DNA of 64,000 bases from Homoserinimonas aerilata (lineage in GTDB: Bacteria > Actinomycetota > Actinomycetes > Actinomycetales > Microbacteriaceae), in NCBI RefSeq assembly GCF_006716125.1, contig NZ_VFOM01000001.1, positions 1,798,001-1,862,000 of the forward strand, in the 5' to 3' direction. Positions 18,065 through 26,833 of the stretch are shown here, piece after piece. Below the pieces are notes generated by a model that did no database searches, was not told the origin of the DNA, and was given only the letters and a program-made list of their open reading frames with translations. Made by a program: the position numbers and the translations under genes. The number at the start of each line of letters is the position of its first letter. Positions within the stretch are counted from its first letter, which is position 1.

Positions 18065-19304
18065 GCATTGATCCTCTCAGTGAACTGACAATCTTTTCAG
18101 CAGCGGCAGCAGCGGAGAAGTTCTCTTCGTAGAACTCGCGGCCTCGCCTACCCATCCGCTCGCGGTCACTAGTGCTCAGCCGGGCCATGCGCTCCACTGC
18201 GTCAGCGAGCGCTTCCCCATCGCCCGGATCAACCACAAACGCTGCCCCCGATGCCAGCAATGTAGCCGCGCCATCACCCGCTATCGCGCCAATAACGGGG
18301 ATTTCTGAGGCGAGTATCGATGAAATCTTGCTTGGAGTGGTCAAACGTAAGAATGGCGAATCAGCTAATGAAACCAACTGAGCATCCGATGACGCCATCA
18401 CTGCAGGCACGTCATCTTTTGCAACTCGACCTCGAAAAACAACATTGTCGAGTTGCCGAATTGCGGCTTCTCTTTCTAGCCGGTCACGCGCGATACCGTC
18501 GCCAACAAGCTCGAAGCGAACATGTGGCGCCGAACCCATCAATATCTGAGCGGCGTCAAGCAATGTCTCCAGGCCCTGTACATCGCCGATCGCACCCATA
18601 TACATCAGGGTGAAGTGGTCTTGGTCAAGCTCCGAGAAGCCTTGCCGGCGTAACTCCGGTGCGGGTACGAATAAGGTTTCATCCGTCGGATTCGGCACGT
18701 AGACGATCTTGGCCGGATCCAATCTCGGATTTCGCTCGAGGATCAACTCACGGACACCCTGAGAAATGACCCCGACGACCGTAGCGCGCCGTTCAGCGGC
18801 ACGTACCATCCGCCTAATCACATTGTCGGCGATCTTGCCCACGGCACCGCCAGGGAACATCCCACTCTCAATCAGAGAATCGGGCCAAACATCCTGCACG
18901 TGGAGAAAGTAGGGCACCCCGCCGCCATGACTGTGCCAGCGAAGCGGAAGTCCAATCGTGACCGGCGAGTTATAAACCCACATGGCGTCAACGCCGGCAA
19001 GAGCGCCTCTGCTTAGCAACGTGGCGGACGCAGCAAAACTTGTGTAGTTCGCGATACGACGAATCGCTGAAGAGTTATGGCTTGCGTAGAGAGGAACTCT
19101 GGTGAGATCGATGCCATCGACGTTTGACCTGTGGCGAAGCCGCTGTCGAAACCCCGGATAGATCTCACCATTGGGGTAGTTGGGAAAGCCGGTGAGCACG
19201 CTCACCTCATGGCCCGCCGCCATGAATTCTCGGGAGAAGACTCCCGGGAGAGCTGCCGGCCCGGTCTCCGGGTCAAACCACTGGGAAAGGACGCCGAGTT
19301 TCAT
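18051..19304 (-). CDS. GT4 glycosyltransferase, WbuB-like (probable L-FucNAc transferase)
   Basis: 417 residues, GT-B. The N-terminus has LSQWFDPETGPA and GFPNYPNGEIYPGF, which strongly recall WbuB, the transferase found beside fnlABC in E. coli O26-type clusters. The central HVQDVWPDSLIESG and the C-terminal PSKISSILASEIPVIGA are also family marks. It probably transfers L-FucNAc onto the first sugar placed by the enzyme encoded just upstream. The ATG overlaps the stop of the upstream fusion gene (19301-19304), and its own 3' end overlaps fnlA, so it is firmly within the operon. Donor assignment rests on context and motif memory. Confidence 0.84.
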   Translation of the reverse strand: MKLGVLSQWFDPETGPAALPGVFSREFMAAGHEVSVLTGFPNYPNGEIYPGFRQRLRHRSNVDGIDLTRVPLYASHNSSAIRRIANYTSFAASATLLSRGALAGVDAMWVYNSPVTIGLPLRWHSHGGGVPYFLHVQDVWPDSLIESGMFPGGAVGKIADNVIRRMVRAAERRATVVGVISQGVRELILERNPRLDPAKIVYVPNPTDETLFVPAPELRRQGFSELDQDHFTLMYMGAIGDVQGLETLLDAAQILMGSAPHVRFELVGDGIARDRLEREAAIRQLDNVVFRGRVAKDDVPAVMASSDAQLVSLADSPFLRLTTPSKISSILASEIPVIGAIAGDGAATLLASGAAFVVDPGDGEALADAVERMARLSTSDRERMGRRGREFYEENFSAAAAAEKIVSSLRGSMHGDK

Positions 19305-21298
19305 TCGAGTTTGTCCTGCCCGTGTTGAAATGCTTCCACCACGAACGAGACGCCCTCAGCCCCGACACGACGAGCCCACGCCGCATCCTGTTCTTGGCCG
19401 AACCACATGAGTTCCACACGACGAACGCCCCCCTGAAGCGGCCTGACAATCGTGGCGAGCAGAAAACCTGATGAAACGAAGAAACGGCATAGTGGCTTCG
19501 GTAGCATGCGCGGGGCCCGGCCGCCCGCCGCATGAAGCACCTCTGCCGTCGTCATCCCCTCCCAGGGCTGAAGCACAACAGTCGGCACCGACGATATGTG
19601 GCTTCCAACGAATCGAATGAAGCTAACGAGTCCATCTACAGAGCTAACGACGGTCGGCCGATCGCCAGGGGCCGCAACAGATGACAATGGCGACCGAGCA
19701 AGACGCCGCAGCTGACGCGTCGTCTCCCGCCCCACGCCCTGCACCGAGGTCGCCCTCAACACCACAAGCTCTGGGCTACGACCATCTGAAGCGTCCTCTA
19801 CTCGCGCGAAGAGCGCCATCTCCCCGAGCGCTTTCGAACGTGAGTACGCGGAGAACGGCCGAAAAGTCGCCGTCTCATCCAGCTGAGGAGTCCGCCCCTG
19901 CACGGCTGCAGAACTCAAATGAATCACGCGCATCGCACCAGCCAGGCCCGCGGCGGTCAACAGCACGACGGGGAGAAGAGCATTAGCTCCAAACAGCGGA
20001 GCTGCATCCGAAGCATCCGGGGTGGCGAGCCCAGCAGCATTCACCACTACATCGACACCCCTCAGCTGGTCTGCAAGCTCCTTGGTCGCCAATTCAGACT
20101 TCTCGGCGAGGGCAAGCAGTTCTGGCACGGACGCGCCTCCCTCAACACGGAGCCTGGGGGCTTTGACCTCGACAACATCCGCCCCCTCTGCTTCGAGCGC
20201 GCGGACAACAGCAGACCCGATGAACCCCGAAGCACCGACCACCGCCCAGCGAAGCGGACCATCCATGACCGCATTCCGCGGAAGTTCCGACTCAGGCAAA
20301 GCCACGACTTCCGCCGCCTCAGTGCCAACAAGTCGCGGAAGCCCCAAATAAACCAAGGCCACAACGATGACGAGCGCGCCACCGATAAGCCCACCCTGGG
20401 GCCCGGCCAGCGAGAGAAGCCCGGCGGCGGCAGCCAGAGCGGAGAATACGGCAACCACGATCGCAACGGGGGCATGCGGCCGCCCCCCACCGGTCAGCTG
20501 TTGATACACGTGGCTTCGGTGAGCCTCGTACCACTTCTCACCCCGCAGAACCCGGCGGAGCAGCGTGACTCCCGCGTCGACTAGGTAGATCGAGATCGGG
20601 GCGACAAGCGCAAGCAAGGGCACGCCTCGCGCGAACGCGACGGTCATCGTGATGGCGATGCTCGCGCCCAGCAGGTAGCTGCCCACGTCGCCCAAGAACA
20701 TGCCCGAACGCACAAAGTTCCACGGCAAAAAGCCCACGAATGCGGCTGCGATAACAACGCCCGCCACGGCCAGCCAGACCTCTCCGGTGAATGCGCCTGC
20801 CACGGCTAGAGCCCCGCCCACGACCCCGCCGTGCAAACCCGAAATACCGTTGATGCCGTCCATGAAATTGGCGACATTGATATAGCCCGCGATTCCCACA
20901 GCAAAGAGGGCAACCCACCACCAGTCCAAGCCGAACAGGCTGGCCGCCGCCAGCGCGCCGCCCAACCCCAGCGCGAGCTGGATGGCCGCGCGAATCGCTA
21001 CTGGCACGCCCCACACGTCCTCGCACAAGCCCAGAACGCCTGCCGCCAACGATACGAGCAGCACCAGCAGAATCGCCCCGGACTCGACCCTCGGGTCAAC
21101 GAGCAGCAGCACAACGCCGAAGGTCACTGCGAGTGCCAGCAGCGCGGCCAATCCTGCCCCCCGAAGCGTCGGGGTCGTGTGCGACGAGCGCCCATTCGGC
21201 ACGTCCATCACACCCACACGACGCAGCAACGGCCTCAAAAGTGGAGGCAGCAGGAGACTCACTACGAGGCAGACACCCGCGCCGACGCCGATGATCAC
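19301..21298 (-). CDS. Fusion: WecA/WbpL-type phosphosugar transferase + SDR 4-reductase/epimerase
   Basis: 665 residues. Residues 1 to about 335 form a polytopic PNPT-family transferase: NFMDGINGISGL with D147 in the catalytic aspartate motif, MFLGDVGSYLLGA, and HRSHVYQQL in a cytoplasmic loop. This family loads HexNAc-1-phosphate on undecaprenyl phosphate. Residues 345-665 form a full-length SDR with G355-A-S-G-F-I-G361, HLSSAAVQG and the catalytic YSRSK. In Pseudomonas-type clusters separate WbpL and WbpV/WbpK proteins do these jobs: WbpV/WbpK reduces the 4-keto product of WbpM to D-FucNAc or D-QuiNAc, which WbpL then transfers. A WbpM-like gene precedes this one by 2 bases. The fusion would join sugar synthesis to its use as first sugar. 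Confidence 0.85.
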   Translation of the reverse strand: MIIGVGAGVCLVVSLLLPPLLRPLLRRVGVMDVPNGRSSHTTPTLRGAGLAALLALAVTFGVVLLLVDPRVESGAILLVLLVSLAAGVLGLCEDVWGVPVAIRAAIQLALGLGGALAAASLFGLDWWWVALFAVGIAGYINVANFMDGINGISGLHGGVVGGALAVAGAFTGEVWLAVAGVVIAAAFVGFLPWNFVRSGMFLGDVGSYLLGASIAITMTVAFARGVPLLALVAPISIYLVDAGVTLLRRVLRGEKWYEAHRSHVYQQLTGGGRPHAPVAIVVAVFSALAAAAGLLSLAGPQGGLIGGALVIVVALVYLGLPRLVGTEAAEVVALPESELPRNAVMDGPLRWAVVGASGFIGSAVVRALEAEGADVVEVKAPRLRVEGGASVPELLALAEKSELATKELADQLRGVDVVVNAAGLATPDASDAAPLFGANALLPVVLLTAAGLAGAMRVIHLSSAAVQGRTPQLDETATFRPFSAYSRSKALGEMALFARVEDASDGRSPELVVLRATSVQGVGRETTRQLRRLARSPLSSVAAPGDRPTVVSSVDGLVSFIRFVGSHISSVPTVVLQPWEGMTTAEVLHAAGGRAPRMLPKPLCRFFVSSGFLLATIVRPLQGGVRRVELMWFGQEQDAAWARRVGAEGVSFVVEAFQHGQDKLE

Positions 21299-21300
21299 GA

Positions 21301-23196
21301 CTAGCTGCCACCCAAAGTCGCAGGCTCGACTTCAGTGCGACCGTCTTCGACTCGACACCGAGCCTCCCACTCCTGCTGATTCAGCCGCTCAGGCGTGATG
21401 ACCTTCACCGTAGTGTGCGAGATCTTGGGGTGGATCGGCCGATTGTCCGATTCGTTGTCCCCAACCAGAATCTCGTGCAGCTTCTCGCCGTGGCGCAGGC
21501 CCGTATACACGATTGCGATGTCCTTGCCAGACATCTCGATCATGCGTTCCGCGACATCCAGAATGCGAATCGGCTCCCCCATGTCCAGAATCAGCACCTC
21601 TGCAGGCCGGCCGATGCCGCCCGCCTGGATGACCAACTGGCACGCCTCAGGGATCGTCATGAAATAGCGCGTCGCATCCGGATGCGTCACGGTCAACGGC
21701 CCCCCCGCCTCGATCAACGACGTGAACGTCGGAAGCATCGAACCACGGCTGCCGATCACATTGCCGAAGCGCACCGATACGTAAGCCTTTCCCGTCGTCT
21801 CGGCAGCCCAGGCGGTGAGTTTCTCGGCGACACGCTTGGAATGGCCCAACGCGCTCGTCGGGTTCGCTGCCTTGTCGGTCGAAACATTCACGAAGGTATC
21901 GACGCCAATGTTCATCGCCGCCTGCAAGACATTGAGCGAACCGATCACATTCGTCTTCCACGCCTCCTCCGGATACTGCTCCAGCATCGGCAGATGCTTC
22001 AACGCCGCAGCATGGAAGACCACATCTGGGCGGCGCTCCGCGAAAATCTTGGCCAGGGCATCCGCGTCACGGATATCGGCCAGCACCACATCCTTCGTAT
22101 CAAGCAGACCATGACCCGAAATGGAGATCTGCGTCGACTGCAGCCCCGTCTCATCACGATCAAGCATGATCAGCTCCGCCGGGCGGAATTTAGTGATCTG
22201 CCGGCACAACTCCGAACCGATCGAACCACCAGCGCCCGTCACCAGAACCTTCTTGCCCTGCAGATAACCGGCAATCGACTCCATCTGAGTGTCGACCGGA
22301 TGCCGGCCGATCAGATCCTCGATCGAGATATCGCGCAGGTCACGCAGACGAGAATGCCCCTCAAGCACCTGAAGCAGAGGAGGCAGAACCTTCACCTTCA
22401 ACCCTGCGGCATCTGCGGCATCCGAAATAGCTCTGAACACGACCGAATCGGCACGACCGACAGCGATCACCAGCACGGTCGCCCCCGTGCGGGCCGCAAC
22501 CTCACCGAGGTCGCTGCGGGTGCCCATGACCTTCACCCCATGAAGCCAGACATTGCGCTTCAACGGGTCATCGTCGATCAGACCCACAGGAACATAGGGC
22601 GAGTTGCTGTCAGTACGCATGCGCTTCACGATGACGCCGCCGAGATAGCCGACCCCGAACACCAAGGCCTTCTCTGCAGCGGCCGACGGCGTGATCAGCT
22701 GTTCAGTGACCAGCCGCTTCAGATAGCGCACCGCACCCATCAGCACGAAAGCGATCGGCAGAGCGAGAAGAACCGTGCTGCGCGGAATCTGCCAATGCAC
22801 GCCGAACAAAACAACAGGCAGCCCGAGAACCACGCCTCCGGCCACCATCACCCAGACAAGCGCCAGAACCTCGCTGAAACTGCCGTAGGGGTGCCTGCCG
22901 CGGTAGAGGTAGACGAACCAGCCGACGACCAGCTGCACGAGAACGGCGGCGACACAGAGCACCGCGATCGGCTCCCAGACCACCTTGCTCACATCGAGGT
23001 CATAGCGCAGCACCACGGCGAACACGATCGCCACGACCCAAGCGAAGGCGTCCACAAGGAACTTCGCCCACACGCGCGACATCGGCCCGCCCGCGTACTT
23101 GACCTCAGAACCCTTGGCTGACAACTCCGGCTCGGTTACTGCCACGAGAGAGTACTCGCCTTCCTGTATTTCATCGCACGTCGACGGTGAATTCAA
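21301..23196 (-). CDS. wbpM: WbpM/FlaA1-like membrane UDP-GlcNAc 4,6-dehydratase
   Basis: 631 residues. About four N-terminal helices lie within residues 40-165, followed by a CoA-binding-like Rossmann domain (FGVGYLGGVIVKRM) and the catalytic SDR domain from about residue 315 (GAGGSIGSELCRQ, FHAAALKHLPMLEQ, STDKAANPTSALGHSK, VRFGNVIGSRGSM). The enzyme makes UDP-4-keto-6-deoxy-GlcNAc, precursor of QuiNAc, FucNAc or bacillosamine. Odd point: L450 lies where WbpM-type enzymes carry Met and classical SDRs Tyr, four residues before K454. The start is TTG at 23196; GTG and ATG codons further in would still keep the helices, so the first 30-40 residues are uncertain. It is the first gene of a six-gene operon. 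Confidence 0.87.
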   Translation of the reverse strand: MNSPSTCDEIQEGEYSLVAVTEPELSAKGSEVKYAGGPMSRVWAKFLVDAFAWVVAIVFAVVLRYDLDVSKVVWEPIAVLCVAAVLVQLVVGWFVYLYRGRHPYGSFSEVLALVWVMVAGGVVLGLPVVLFGVHWQIPRSTVLLALPIAFVLMGAVRYLKRLVTEQLITPSAAAEKALVFGVGYLGGVIVKRMRTDSNSPYVPVGLIDDDPLKRNVWLHGVKVMGTRSDLGEVAARTGATVLVIAVGRADSVVFRAISDAADAAGLKVKVLPPLLQVLEGHSRLRDLRDISIEDLIGRHPVDTQMESIAGYLQGKKVLVTGAGGSIGSELCRQITKFRPAELIMLDRDETGLQSTQISISGHGLLDTKDVVLADIRDADALAKIFAERRPDVVFHAAALKHLPMLEQYPEEAWKTNVIGSLNVLQAAMNIGVDTFVNVSTDKAANPTSALGHSKRVAEKLTAWAAETTGKAYVSVRFGNVIGSRGSMLPTFTSLIEAGGPLTVTHPDATRYFMTIPEACQLVIQAGGIGRPAEVLILDMGEPIRILDVAERMIEMSGKDIAIVYTGLRHGEKLHEILVGDNESDNRPIHPKISHTTVKVITPERLNQQEWEARCRVEDGRTEVEPATLGGS

Positions 23197-23501
23197 TAAA
23201 AAACGAACTGACCATCCGGTGACTGCCCGACGTCATGCATCCAGCATCCCGCAATGTCAGCCCGACCCCTCTAACGACATGGTTCCGCCGAAAAACAAAG
23301 GTGTGCGGTAATCAGTTTGCCACAGAAGACACGGGCGACGGTTTGATGCGTGTCACAAACGCGAGACTCGTATATTGGATTGTGTGACCTCGCCGCGCCA
23401 ACGGCGGGCTCAGCCAGCATGAACACTCCCCAATTGGACCCGCCCGCGGCTGTACCCGCCCACAGCCACAGCCGCACTCAACGAAACGATAACGTTAGGC
23501 G
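23197..23501. promoter_or_regulatory. Divergent promoter region between the wbpM operon and a wzy/waaL-like gene
   Basis: 305 bases, the only gap between two outward-facing units. An AT-rich patch (TATATT at 23371-23376) is framed by GTCACA (23352-23357) and TGTGAC (23383-23388), an inverted pair around a possible core promoter, which would suit a dimeric regulator. TAACGTTA (23490-23497) is a short palindrome just before the ATG at 23502. I cannot fix -35/-10 boxes. The region is visibly richer in A and T than the genes on either side. Confidence 0.4.
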
Positions 23502-24797
23502 ATGACCCACGCCGCCGCCGCCAAAGAGGCCTACACCGCGTTCTTCAGCAGCCCGCGGCTCGCCTCCGCGCTGGCGACGGCATCCGTCGGCCTCGGCGTC
23601 TTCGCATTCGCACTTCACCGCACCATGGGCTGGCCCGCGCTGCACGCCATGCTCGGCCTGCTCGCACTACTCAGCCTGCTGTCGCTCTGGGCACGCCGCG
23701 AAAGCCTCAACCTCACCGGCCTGGTGCCAATCTCGCTGGCCGTCTTCGTGCTGTGGGCCGCCGCATCCGTCTTCTGGAGCCAATACCAGTGGGCGACACT
23801 CGGCAGCCTCGCCTACCTGTTCGGCTTCGGCGTGCTCGGGATGCACGTGGCGCTGCTACGAGACACCATCCAGATCATCCGCGCATTCGCCGACGTGCTG
23901 CGGTTCACCTTCATCGTGTCGCTCGCGCTCGAAGTGCTGTCGGGCCTACTCATCGACACACCCATCCGGTTCCTGGGCATCGGCGCGCACCTCGACCAGC
24001 TGGGCCCCATCTCCGGCATCATTGGCAACCGCAACGAACTCGGGATGCTCGCCGTCATCGCCGGAATCAGCTTCGTGATCGAATGGCGCACCCGCGCCGT
24101 CGAACCCGCATTCGCGGTCGGGTCTCTGGCCTTGGCGGGGGTGACGCTCGTTCTGACGGCGTCTCCCATCGCGTGGGGTACCGCATTCGTCGCGGCCGCA
24201 GCGACCGCAGTGCTGTACGGGGTGCGCAAACTGGCGCCACGATACCGGCGGTACTGGCAGCTGGGCACGCTCGCCCTCGCCGCCGTGCTGGCGGTGCTCG
24301 CATGGAGCTTCCGCACACCCATCATCACCGCGCTCAACGGAGGCGGCGAACTCGCCTACCGCCTCACCCGGTGGCGCGAAATGCTCGACCTGATCCCGCT
24401 GCACCCGCTCGAAGGCTGGGGCTTCATCGGACAATGGAACAACCAACTGCCCCCCTACGTGCTGTTCGTCACCGGCGACATGCGCGAAACCAGCTCAGCA
24501 CTGAACGCCTACCTCGACGTGTGGTTCCAGCTCGGATTCGTCGGACTGGTCGCCTTCATCGGCGTACTCGGCCTCGCATTCACGCGCTCATGGCTGCTCG
24601 CGGCACGACAACGCAGCGTCATGTACACGTGGCCGGCCATCGTACTGGCGGCGCTCATCACCGCCGGCCTGGCCGAAAGCAGCCTGCTGGTCGAATTCGG
24701 ATGGCTCACCTTCGTGATCTGCTGCGTCAAAGCATCACAGAAACTCAGCTGGCGGAGAGCGTTCGAGCGGCCGCTGGAGCAGGAGCCGCTGGGGTGA
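23502..24797 (+). CDS. O-antigen ligase/polymerase-family membrane protein
   Basis: 431 residues, with about ten hydrophobic helices after a short N-terminus. The Wzy_C signature region is RLTRWREMLDLIPLHPLEGWGF, then a soluble stretch and LNAYLDVWFQLGFVG, with AESSLLVEFGW at the C-terminus. It is a paralogue of the truncated gene at 1-1065. Family members either join lipid-linked glycan to an acceptor or polymerise repeats outside the membrane. Since a separate Wzy-like protein is encoded at 10768-13404, this one could be the ligase or the polymerase of a second glycan. It is divergent from the wbpM operon and GC-rich, unlike the central cassette. Confidence 0.82.
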   Translation: MTHAAAAKEAYTAFFSSPRLASALATASVGLGVFAFALHRTMGWPALHAMLGLLALLSLLSLWARRESLNLTGLVPISLAVFVLWAAASVFWSQYQWATLGSLAYLFGFGVLGMHVALLRDTIQIIRAFADVLRFTFIVSLALEVLSGLLIDTPIRFLGIGAHLDQLGPISGIIGNRNELGMLAVIAGISFVIEWRTRAVEPAFAVGSLALAGVTLVLTASPIAWGTAFVAAAATAVLYGVRKLAPRYRRYWQLGTLALAAVLAVLAWSFRTPIITALNGGGELAYRLTRWREMLDLIPLHPLEGWGFIGQWNNQLPPYVLFVTGDMRETSSALNAYLDVWFQLGFVGLVAFIGVLGLAFTRSWLLAARQRSVMYTWPAIVLAALITAGLAESSLLVEFGWLTFVICCVKASQKLSWRRAFERPLEQEPLG

Positions 24798-24839
24798 GGT
24801 GGCGGCGCTCGCCCTGAGGAGCACACTCCGATCGTGCCT

Positions 24840-24926
24840 TGCTGAAAACGAAGGAGTTCCTCGCCGGAATGACCCCAGAACGTCCGTAATCGGCCACAAA
24901 CGGGCGATTCTCCTTCGTTTTCAGCA
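24840..24926. repeat. 17-bp perfect inverted repeat with 53-base spacer
   Basis: TGCTGAAAACGAAGGAG (24840-24856) is matched by its exact reverse complement at 24910-24926. The arms are AT-rich against a GC-rich background, and there is no strong secondary structure in the spacer. The whole 24798-25098 gap (301 bases) holds nothing else I recognise. Possible readings are a strong transcription hairpin after the wzy-like gene, the termini of a very small mobile element, or a protein-binding site. No target-site duplication is obvious. Confidence 0.8.
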
Positions 24927-25098
24927 GACCCCGAGTTGCTGCGCGGGCTGGGCTGCTGCGCCGAGCATCCGGAACATGCCCGGTGGTCGGCGCGGCCGCT
25001 CTGGCGGCTCTACTCCTCACCGGTGCGTTCGAAAAGTAGTTCTCCACAGATTGCCGGCATTCCTTCGAAAGTTTGTTCGAATCTGTGAGGATGGATGC

Positions 25099-26673
25099 AT
25101 GTCCTCCCTCACCGAATCGCTCGCCAGCCTGGCGAAGGCAGCATCCATGCTGCCCGTCGATTCAGCGGCCTACGAAGAACTCGAGGCCGAGCATCTGCTC
25201 GAGGTGACGAGCGTGTTCGCCGCCGTTCGCCGCACCATCGAGGCCAGTGCGGCAGCAGCAGCCGGCGAAGTCGCCCGCCGCTCGGCGGTGAGCATCGGCT
25301 CCGACGGCCTGGCGCAGCGCTCCGGATTTCGTACGCCCGAGAAACTACTGCAACACGTCACCGGCGTGAGCAGCCGCGAGGCCGGGCGGCTCGTGCGCAT
25401 CGGCGGCATGATGCGCGACGTTGAGATCGCCAGTGGCATCGTCGAGCCAGCTCCGGATGCTCTGGGCCATTTTCCCCGGCAATGGCTCACCCCAGTCGGC
25501 CAGGCGGTCGCAGAAGGCAAGCTGTCGCTCGACGCGGCAGAGAGCATCCGCATCGGGCTGGGCGAGCCGACCGGCGGGCCTGACTCTCATCCAGACGCGG
25601 CCGGAGTGACCGCCTCAGCCCTGAGACGGGCGGCCGAGGTGCTGGTGCAGCTGGCCTCGACACTGAACGCCGACCAGATGCTGTCAGAAGCCCGAATGAT
25701 GCGCGACGAACTGGACGCCGCCGGCATAGCCGAACGTGAAGCCATCAGGCACGCGCAGCGATCATTCAAGAGATACCGGCGACCCGACGGCATGACGTCG
25801 TACAGCCTGCTGGCAGACCCCGAGAACGCGGCCTTCCTCGACGACGTCTACGACCAACTCACCTCACCGCGGCGCGGCGCCGTCAGAATGGTCGACGCCG
25901 ACGATCGGGCGCACGCTCAGACGATCAGCCGCGACCCGCGCAGTCACGAACAGCTCGCGTTCGACGGGCTGCTCGCAGTGCTGCGCATCGGGGCCGACAC
26001 CGACCAGAGCTCCGCCGGCACCGCAGTACTCGGCACCCGCCGCCCCGCGATGAGAGTACTCGTCACCGAGCGCACCCTGCGCGGGCGTGCCACCCAGAAG
26101 CACCGCGAACGTGAAGCACACAACCAGTCAGGTCCACTCGGGAAAGCGAACCAGGACGATAGCGCGGCATCGGCATCGGGACCGGGCCCGGGCCCGGGCC
26201 CGGGCCCGGGCGAGGCGTACTTCGGGCGAATCGAAGGTCAGAACTATCCGGTGTCGATCGAGACAGTCGAACGCATCACCTGCGAGACGGGAATCGTTCC
26301 GATCGCATTCGATGACGATGGGCAGTGCGTGAATGTCGGCCGCGAGCACCGGCTGTTCACTACTCGACAACGCCTCGGCCTCGCAGCGCGAGACGGCGGA
26401 TGCCGCTGGCCCGAATGCGAGCGGCCGCCCTCCTGGTCAGAAGCCCACCACATAGACCAATGGAAACGCGACGGCGGCAGAACCGACCTTGCCGACGGAA
26501 TACTTCTCTGCCGGCACCACCACCTGCTGCTCCACAACAACCGCTGGGAGATCACACGCACCGGAGCAAACTATTGGCTCATCCCACCGACGAGCGAAGA
26601 CCCGCACCAGACCCCGCAACCGATGCCGCACAAGAGCGCGGCGCTGCGCGACCTGCAAAGCGAAGCCGGGTGA
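25099..26673 (+). CDS. DUF222/HNH endonuclease-domain protein
   Basis: 524 residues from the ATG at 25099, which begins the conserved DUF222 part; an upstream in-frame extension shows no family sequence. DUF222 covers about 1-330. A short Gly-Pro repeat follows, made by five CCGGGC units. The C-terminal HNH domain is RDGGCRWPECERPP, SEAHHIDQW, LCRHHHLLLH, with two Cys pairs for zinc and the catalytic HH. Such proteins (13E12-like) occur in many copies in actinobacterial genomes; DNA cleavage is predicted, the biological role unknown. It sits exactly between the two polysaccharide blocks, has no partner gene, and is flanked by an inverted repeat and simple repeats. Confidence 0.85.
   Translation: MSSLTESLASLAKAASMLPVDSAAYEELEAEHLLEVTSVFAAVRRTIEASAAAAAGEVARRSAVSIGSDGLAQRSGFRTPEKLLQHVTGVSSREAGRLVRIGGMMRDVEIASGIVEPAPDALGHFPRQWLTPVGQAVAEGKLSLDAAESIRIGLGEPTGGPDSHPDAAGVTASALRRAAEVLVQLASTLNADQMLSEARMMRDELDAAGIAEREAIRHAQRSFKRYRRPDGMTSYSLLADPENAAFLDDVYDQLTSPRRGAVRMVDADDRAHAQTISRDPRSHEQLAFDGLLAVLRIGADTDQSSAGTAVLGTRRPAMRVLVTERTLRGRATQKHREREAHNQSGPLGKANQDDSAASASGPGPGPGPGPGEAYFGRIEGQNYPVSIETVERITCETGIVPIAFDDDGQCVNVGREHRLFTTRQRLGLAARDGGCRWPECERPPSWSEAHHIDQWKRDGGRTDLADGILLCRHHHLLLHNNRWEITRTGANYWLIPPTSEDPHQTPQPMPHKSAALRDLQSEAG
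26182..26211. repeat. Five tandem CCGGGC hexamers inside the HNH gene
   Basis: Five perfect copies of CCGGGC in frame, coding for alternating Gly and Pro in the linker between DUF222 and HNH. A change in copy number would alter linker length by two residues per unit without breaking the frame. Confidence 0.9.
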
Positions 26674-26833
26674 CTCGATGCCGGCAGCAAGCGACACCCG
26701 ACAGCCACGGCGCACGGCTGTATGCGCGGCTGCACCATCGACGACACGGGCAGTTGGGCAAACAGGCTGGCTGCGGGCTGGGCAGCCGGGCGTGCTGGCG
26801 GGCGGGCTGGCCGCGTAGGCGTGGCGGCGGTCG

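Noticed and set aside
21415..23121. 568-codon plus-strand open frame
   Set aside because: It lies antisense to the wbpM-like gene, is rich in His and Arg as expected of a GC-rich shadow frame, and matches no family.
23352..23388. CRP-type operator
   Set aside because: The half-sites are in the opposite order and the spacer is far longer than in TGTGA-N6-TCACA.
24840..24926. Inverted repeat as a standard intrinsic terminator
   Set aside because: The 53-base loop is too long and there is no T-tract next to the second arm, so I list it as a repeat of unknown role.
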